Virus record (IMG/VR): IMGVR_UViG_3300025889_001196
Location: 1 to 20,430 of that record
DNA from: a virus
Reading direction: 5' to 3' (one strand)
DNA: 20,430 nt
In this document: positions 19,923 through 20,430 of the stretch, piece by piece
Layout: each line of letters opens with the position of its first letter
How positions within the stretch are numbered: position 1 is the first letter of the stretch
Notes under the pieces: model-generated
Seen by the model: the letters and a program-made list of their open reading frames with translations, nothing else
The model's database searches: none
What the model was told of the DNA's origin: nothing
Program-made: the position numbers and the translations under genes

Positions 19923-20430
19923 ATGATTAAAGCAAGTTCCGACCTAAGCAAGCTCCAGCGCAACATCCCGAAGATTCGGAAAAAGCTAATGTATGCGGAG
20001 AGCGAAGCGCTAAACCAGACCGCGAATATCGCAGCGAAAGCGCAACGCGCGCAGGCCGACAAGATATTCGACAGGCCGACGCCGTTTCTGCTGAATGGGA
20101 TATTCAATCCGAAAGGGAGGTTGGGGTTCGTCGGGATATTCTCGAGATTTAACACGCTGCGCGCCGAGCTGATACCGGGCGCGCCTCGAGGCCAGTTCCG
20201 CGCTGGCGGAGAAAGGATCAACAAGGTCATCGCGCTGCAAGCGCTCGGCGGAACCAGAACGCCACCTAAGCGAGCGCTGCCCGTACCAACTGCTAAAGCG
20301 CGTCGCAACAAATACGGCAACCTCTCGCGGACCTATATCAAAACACTGCTGGCGAAAGACAACCACGTTCAGCTCGGATTGCGCGAGGGAGTTCAGCCCG
20401 GCATCTATCGTCGCGAAAGTAATGGGCGCC
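19923..20430 (+). CDS. Probable virion/tail-completion protein, N-terminal part (partial)
   Basis: The frame starts at ATG 19923 and is still open at the window end, with 169 residues visible. The start IKASSDLSKLQRNIPKIRKK is followed by ALNQTANIAAKAQRAQADKI, then FDRPTPFLLNGIFN. The 'aLN.TA..v.......i..f.RPTPfT.n' pattern is one I associate with gpZ-like minor tail or tail-completion proteins that join head and tail. No strong Shine-Dalgarno sequence is visible. If right, structural genes begin again here, after the early block, and the order gpZ-like - (major tail) - chaperone - tape measure would fit the continuation at the other end of a circular or permuted genome. Confidence 0.55.
   Translation, partial: MIKASSDLSKLQRNIPKIRKKLMYAESEALNQTANIAAKAQRAQADKIFDRPTPFLLNGIFNPKGRLGFVGIFSRFNTLRAELIPGAPRGQFRAGGERINKVIALQALGGTRTPPKRALPVPTAKARRNKYGNLSRTYIKTLLAKDNHVQLGLREGVQPGIYRRESNGR

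Overview
The window looks like a stretch of a tailed double-stranded DNA phage genome, most likely long-tailed (siphovirus-like), infecting a Gram-negative host. The evidence is a complete tail module with a 1048-residue tape measure protein, a holin/lysozyme lysis cassette, and a phage recombination and replication set. A gammaproteobacterial-type host is suggested by one LexA box of the CTGT-N8-ACAG class; this is inference. Most of the sequence is GC-rich and tightly packed with ATGA/TAATG overlaps. No integrase, tRNA, CRISPR array or insertion sequence was seen.

Layout. (1) 1-9339, tail and adsorption: the end of a tail assembly chaperone gene with a canonical -1 frameshift site (A AAA AAC) and its out-of-frame extension, the tape measure protein, a hub-like tail protein, a beta-sandwich tail protein, an Ala/Ser-rich fibre, a three-repeat LamG-like adhesin in an AT-rich island, and a tail fibre assembly-type protein. 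(2) 9345-11401, lysis: a C-terminally anchored protein of unknown role, an exported protein with a calcium-loop motif, a 34-residue membrane peptide, two holin candidates and a GH24 lysozyme. (3) 11405-12182: an HNH nuclease of a common phage family with an unclear start, and a small acidic protein, closed by two hairpins shared with the converging minus-strand gene. (4) 12253-13266: a YqaJ-type exonuclease on the minus strand and a divergent control region with two promoters facing each other. (5) 13267-16942, early genes: a Cro-like helix-turn-helix protein, a small membrane protein, a Holliday-junction-resolvase-like nuclease, a Sak4-type RecA-like ATPase, a DUF669 ssDNA-binding protein ending DEDIPF, a zinc-ribbon primase-like protein and a RepA-type hexameric helicase, ended by a strong terminator. 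(6) 16996-19887: a structured leader, unknown genes, a LexA box, a TET-associated (GREB1-related) glycosyltransferase that points to glycosylated DNA bases, and several small ORFs ending with DUF3310. (7) 19923-end: the start of a probable virion or tail-completion protein.

Together the early genes form a recombination-dependent replication kit (exonuclease, annealing/RecA-like ATPase, SSB, resolvase, helicase). The following block probably modifies phage DNA. The most notable observations are the SOS-type operator in front of the modification block, the glycosyltransferase module itself, the frameshift site, the overlapping opposed promoters, and the HNH gene whose zinc-binding N-terminus lies upstream of any ordinary start codon and in frame with the lysozyme stop.
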